From NCBI RefSeq assembly GCF_946479975.1, contig NZ_CAMLIX010000236.1:1-7350 (forward strand): a stretch of DNA of 7,350 nt, written 5' to 3'. Shown in pieces: positions 4,682 to 7,350 of the stretch. Position 1 is the stretch's first letter. The number at the start of each line of letters is the position of its first letter. Source of the DNA: an uncultured Flavobacterium sp. GTDB lineage: Bacteria > Bacteroidota > Bacteroidia > Flavobacteriales > Flavobacteriaceae. The notes under the pieces were generated by a model. The model was not told the DNA's origin. It saw nothing but the letters and a program-made list of their open reading frames with translations, and made no database searches. Both the position numbers and the translations under genes were made by a program.

Positions 4682-6565
4682 TTATTTGATCATTTCAAAA
4701 CTTCTTTTTACGAAAGCAGTAAGCGCTTCGCCTTTCAATAAATTTTGAGATAATTTAGCTAAATCTAAAGCTTGTTTTACCAAATGCTCTTGATGCGTTT
4801 TATCTTCAGTATTCAAAATACTTGATGCTAAATCAGAATTTGTGTTAACAACCAAATTGTACATTTCTGGCATATTTCCCATTCCGAACATTCCGCCTCC
4901 GCCAGTTTGGCTCATTTCTTTCATTCTACGCATAAATTCTGGCTGCGTGATAATAAAAGGAGCAGCTTGAGAATCCATCGCTTCTAATTGTACGCTGTAT
5001 GCTTTTGGAATATAAGCTTCTAGAGAAGTTTTTAAAGTTGTTTGTTCTTCTTCAGATAACTTAGAAATTGTGTTTTCATCTTTTTTGATCAAATTATCAA
5101 CGTGGTCAGAATCTACACGTACAAAAGTTAATCCAGTATTATCATTTTCGATTTTCTGAATCAAATGCGAAATAATCGGAGAATCTAAAAGTAAAACTTC
5201 GTAACCTTTTTCTTTTGCTGCTTCAATATAAGAGTGCTGTGCATCTTTGTTTCCAGCATAAAGAACTACAAGTTTACCATCTTTATCTGTTTGGTTGTCT
5301 TTTAGTTTTTCTTTTAATTCTTCTAAAGTAAAATAAGTATCATCTACCGTTGGATACAAAACAAATGCACCCGCTTTTTCGTAGAATTTATCTTCAGAAA
5401 GCATTCCGTATTCTAAAACGATTTTAATGTCGTTCCATTTCGCTTCAAAGTCAGCACGGTTTTCGTTAAATAAAGCTTTTAATTTATCGGCAACTTTACG
5501 AGTGATATAGTTTGAGATTTTCTTAACCGCACCATCAGCCTGTAAGCCAGAACGAGAAACGTTTAACGGAATATCTGGAGAATCAATAACCCCTTTTAAC
5601 ATCGTCAAAAATTCTGGTACAATTCCTTCTACGTTGTCTGTAACGTAAACTTGGTTTTGGTACAACTGAATTTTGTCTTTCTGGATTTGCATGTCTGTAC
5701 CCAATTTTGGGAAATACAAAATTCCAGTTAAGTTAAACGGATAATCTACATTTAAATGAATGTTGAACAACGGGTCTTCAAACTGCATTGGATACAATTC
5801 TCTGTAGAAGTTTTTGTAATCTTCATCAGATAATTCAGAAGGCTGTTTTGTCCATGCTGGATTTGGATTGTTAATGATGTTATCTGTTTCAACAGTTTCA
5901 TTAACGTAATCCTCAGGAGCATCTTCTGGTTTAGGAAGCGTTTCTGTTCTAGTTCCGAATTTAATCGGAATAGGCATGAACTTATTGTATTTGTTTAATA
6001 AACCGCTGATTTTAGAATCTTCTAAAAATTCTAAAGAATCCTCAGCAACATGAAGAATGATTTCTGTACCACGTGAAGTTTTGTCAGCTGGCTCTAAAGT
6101 AAATTCAGGGCTTCCGTCACAAGTCCAATGTGCAGCAGGTTCATCTTTGTATGATTTTGTAATAATTTCTACTTTTTCTGCAACCATAAATGCAGAATAG
6201 AAACCAAGACCAAAATGTCCGATAATTCCAGAATCTTTAGCAGAATCTTTGTATTTGTCCAAAAACTCTTCTGCACCAGAAAAAGCGACTTGGTTGATGT
6301 ATTTTTCAACTTCGTCAGCCGTCATACCTAAACCTTGGTCAATAATATGGATTTTTTTACCCTCTTTATCAATTTTGACTTCGATAACTGGGTTTCCGTA
6401 CTCTACTTTAGCTTCACCAATACTAATAAGGTGTTTTAGCTTTAAAGTAGCATCAGTTCCATTAGAAATTAACTCTCTTAGAAAGATTTCATGGTCACTG
6501 TATAAGAACTTTTTGATTAAGGGAAAGATGTTTTCTACCGAAACATTAATTTTACCTGTTGTCAT
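4682..6565 (-). CDS. htpG: Molecular chaperone HtpG (Hsp90)
   Basis: The bacterial Hsp90, a cytoplasmic homodimeric ATP-dependent chaperone working with the DnaK system. The 627 residues match the usual bacterial length. The N-terminal GHKL ATPase shows FLRELISNGTDA with Glu31, Asn35 and Asp38; DQGLG at 76-80; and the lid-side GHFGLGFYS at 116-124. The middle domain has the conserved AWTK near 237-240 and the catalytic-loop NVSRSGLQ with Arg338. The C-terminal dimerisation domain contains a Gly/Met-rich turn (GGGGMFGMGNMPEMY), a plausible exposed client-contact element. I chose ATG 6563-6565 because family members begin MTxGKINVSVENIF. An in-frame ATG at 6605-6607 would add 14 atypical residues and lies at or before the inferred transcription start. 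SNG replaces the more common SNA/SNS before the ATP-site Asp, a mild variation. No CIRCE operator is seen. It is a single-gene transcript ending at 4633-4661. Confidence 0.97.
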   Translation of the reverse strand: MTTGKINVSVENIFPLIKKFLYSDHEIFLRELISNGTDATLKLKHLISIGEAKVEYGNPVIEVKIDKEGKKIHIIDQGLGMTADEVEKYINQVAFSGAEEFLDKYKDSAKDSGIIGHFGLGFYSAFMVAEKVEIITKSYKDEPAAHWTCDGSPEFTLEPADKTSRGTEIILHVAEDSLEFLEDSKISGLLNKYNKFMPIPIKFGTRTETLPKPEDAPEDYVNETVETDNIINNPNPAWTKQPSELSDEDYKNFYRELYPMQFEDPLFNIHLNVDYPFNLTGILYFPKLGTDMQIQKDKIQLYQNQVYVTDNVEGIVPEFLTMLKGVIDSPDIPLNVSRSGLQADGAVKKISNYITRKVADKLKALFNENRADFEAKWNDIKIVLEYGMLSEDKFYEKAGAFVLYPTVDDTYFTLEELKEKLKDNQTDKDGKLVVLYAGNKDAQHSYIEAAKEKGYEVLLLDSPIISHLIQKIENDNTGLTFVRVDSDHVDNLIKKDENTISKLSEEEQTTLKTSLEAYIPKAYSVQLEAMDSQAAPFIITQPEFMRRMKEMSQTGGGGMFGMGNMPEMYNLVVNTNSDLASSILNTEDKTHQEHLVKQALDLAKLSQNLLKGEALTAFVKRSFEMIK

Positions 6566-6608
6566 ATTTATATATTTTTTGAATTTAACTAGATGATTTT
6601 CATTCATT

Positions 6609-6641
6609 CAAATAAAATACCAATTGTTTTAAGGGTGACAA
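6609..6641 (-). promoter_or_regulatory. Possible htpG promoter
   Basis: On the - strand, TTG (6639-6641) and TTTATTTG (6609-6616, one mismatch from TAnnTTTG) are 22 bases apart, within the range used by flavobacteria. Transcription would begin near 6602, inside or after the upstream in-frame ATG, leaving a leader of about 37 bases to the ATG at 6565. A short interrupted palindrome GACA-AAA-TGTC (6637-6647) overlaps the -33 element. The support is modest. Confidence 0.4.
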
Positions 6642-6709
6642 AATGTCGGAAGTGTTAATTTTGAAAGAAAAAAATTGGATTGTAAAACGGAAAATATATT
6701 CATGAATCG

Positions 6710-6717
6710 TATATTTG
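6710..6717 (+). promoter_or_regulatory. -7 promoter box for the lipocalin-like lipoprotein gene
   Basis: TATATTTG is a perfect TAnnTTTG box, identical to the tRNA one, 52 bases before the ATG at 6770. The nearest TTG (6680-6682) is 27 bases away, too far for a standard -33 element. The upstream neighbour is divergent, so a promoter is required here; the weak -33 suggests regulated expression, which is inference. Confidence 0.6.
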
Positions 6718-6769
6718 TGGTACAATAATTGTTAAAAAAGCAAAATAGTAATCAGTAAAAAATTGTAAA

Positions 6770-7267
6770 ATGAAGAAAAGTATTTTTATATGCTTAATTT
6801 CCGTGATGTTTTTCGCGTGTAAATCAGCTTCGTCGACGGCTTCAACTGAGCCAGCATTATCTAAAAAATTAGACAGACCTACACAGGTTGCATTAAAAGG
6901 AAATTGGGTACTTACAAATGTATCGTATCCAGGTTCAGACTACATCAAAGTAAATTCATTTGATCTTGCAGATTCAAAATGCTTTATCGGAAGTACTTGG
7001 AGTTTTATCTCAAACAACAACAAAGGAACAATGGCTTTAACATCTCCAAGTTGTACTGGATTTTCTTCGCCAATTGTATGGAGTATCAACAATCAAGGAA
7101 TGTTTATTCTTAAAATTCTTGATGCAGGAGAAAAAGCAAAAAAAGTAAGAGATGGTTACTTACTTAAAGTTGCTGGTGTAACTGAAACTTCTTTTCAGTT
7201 AGTTGATAACATCAATGTTGGTGGTCAAACTAAAGATGTAGTGTACCAATTTCAAAGAGCTAATTAA
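6770..7267 (+). CDS. Lipocalin-like lipoprotein
   Basis: A 165-residue exported lipoprotein. The signal peptide ends in the lipobox FFAC with Cys17, followed by KSASSTAST and a Ser/Thr-rich linker to about residue 40. The body reads as a lipocalin-like beta-barrel domain (the Bacteroidota Lipocalin_4 type). LKGNWVLTNV (42-51) carries the G-x-W signature with Trp46. CFIGSTWSFISNNNKG (71-86) and Cys95 follow; Cys71 and Cys95 probably form a disulfide. The remaining strands end in VVYQFQR. Lipocalin-like proteins bind small hydrophobic ligands, but none can be named here. A perfect -7 box lies at 6710. The next gene, also lipoprotein-like, starts 18 bases after the stop with no terminator between, so the two form a likely envelope operon. 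The domain assignment is good but by eye; the ligand and cell surface versus periplasm placement are unknown. Confidence 0.85.
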   Translation: MKKSIFICLISVMFFACKSASSTASTEPALSKKLDRPTQVALKGNWVLTNVSYPGSDYIKVNSFDLADSKCFIGSTWSFISNNNKGTMALTSPSCTGFSSPIVWSINNQGMFILKILDAGEKAKKVRDGYLLKVAGVTETSFQLVDNINVGGQTKDVVYQFQRAN

Positions 7268-7285
7268 TATTTAAAGAAATAAAAG

Positions 7286-7350
7286 ATGAAAAAGATAACT
7301 GTTTTAGGTTTATGTGGTTTAATGGTTATGGCTAGTTTTTTTACTAGTTG
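7286..7350 (+). CDS. Start of a lipoprotein gene, cut by the window edge
   Basis: Only 21 codons and two bases are present. The peptide starts MKKITVLGLCGLMVMASFFTS and the next codon begins TG, so residue 22 is Cys or Trp (or a stop); Cys would complete a lipobox FTSC and make this a lipoprotein. The gene begins 18 bases after the lipocalin-like gene with an A-rich leader, and is probably cotranscribed with it. From memory, flavobacterial genomes often place an OmpA-family lipoprotein with a glycine-zipper segment directly after such a lipocalin-like gene. That makes OmpA-like peptidoglycan-binding protein the best guess, but nothing beyond the signal peptide is visible here. Confidence 0.6.
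   Translation, partial: MKKITVLGLCGLMVMASFFTS

Noticed and set aside
6249..6596. A + strand open frame antisense to the htpG 5' end.
   Set aside because: htpG motifs on the opposite strand are unambiguous, and this frame has no credible initiation context.
6566..6769. A heat-shock CIRCE operator in the htpG upstream region.
   Set aside because: No TTAGCACTC/GAGTGCTAA inverted repeat is present; only a weak 4-base-arm palindrome at 6637-6647.

Overview
The window looks like a piece of conserved chromosome from a flavobacterium, probably genus Flavobacterium (Bacteroidota). The DNA is AT-rich. Several genes follow the Bacteroidota -7 promoter box TAnnTTTG. Leaders before start codons are A-rich and mostly lack Shine-Dalgarno sequences, and there are many short MKK-type lipoproteins. 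The peroxiredoxin, ManA, HtpG and DUF5362-type proteins also read like flavobacterial family members. These are recognitions from memory, not database results.

Left part (1-2000, + strand): a BCP/PrxQ-type thiol peroxidase, a short class I mannose-6-phosphate isomerase (manA), a small helical protein of unknown function, and a solitary tRNA-Thr(UGU). The tRNA has its own near-ideal promoter and a strong intrinsic terminator. Bases 2018-2125 hold a palindromic intergenic repeat built from AAATTCCAA units.

Middle (2168-4400): a three-helix DUF5362-like membrane protein on the + strand converges on a DUF4369-type lipoprotein on the - strand, and both share a bidirectional terminator. A second - strand lipoprotein, Thr-rich with four cysteines in its mature chain, follows with its own terminator.

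Right part (4633-7350): htpG on the - strand with its terminator. A divergent intergenic region separates it from a + strand pair, a lipocalin-like lipoprotein followed 18 bases later by the start of another lipoprotein cut by the window edge.

The genes do not form one pathway. They cover housekeeping (peroxide defence, sugar-phosphate metabolism, chaperone, tRNA) and cell-envelope lipoproteins. I see no transposase, phage gene, CRISPR array, toxin-antitoxin pair or defence island, and no convincing undescribed system. The best candidates for a second look are the two stem mismatches in tRNA-Thr, the phased A-tract direct repeat upstream of its promoter, the TTCCAA palindromic repeat, and the DUF4369 lipoprotein that lacks a thioredoxin domain.
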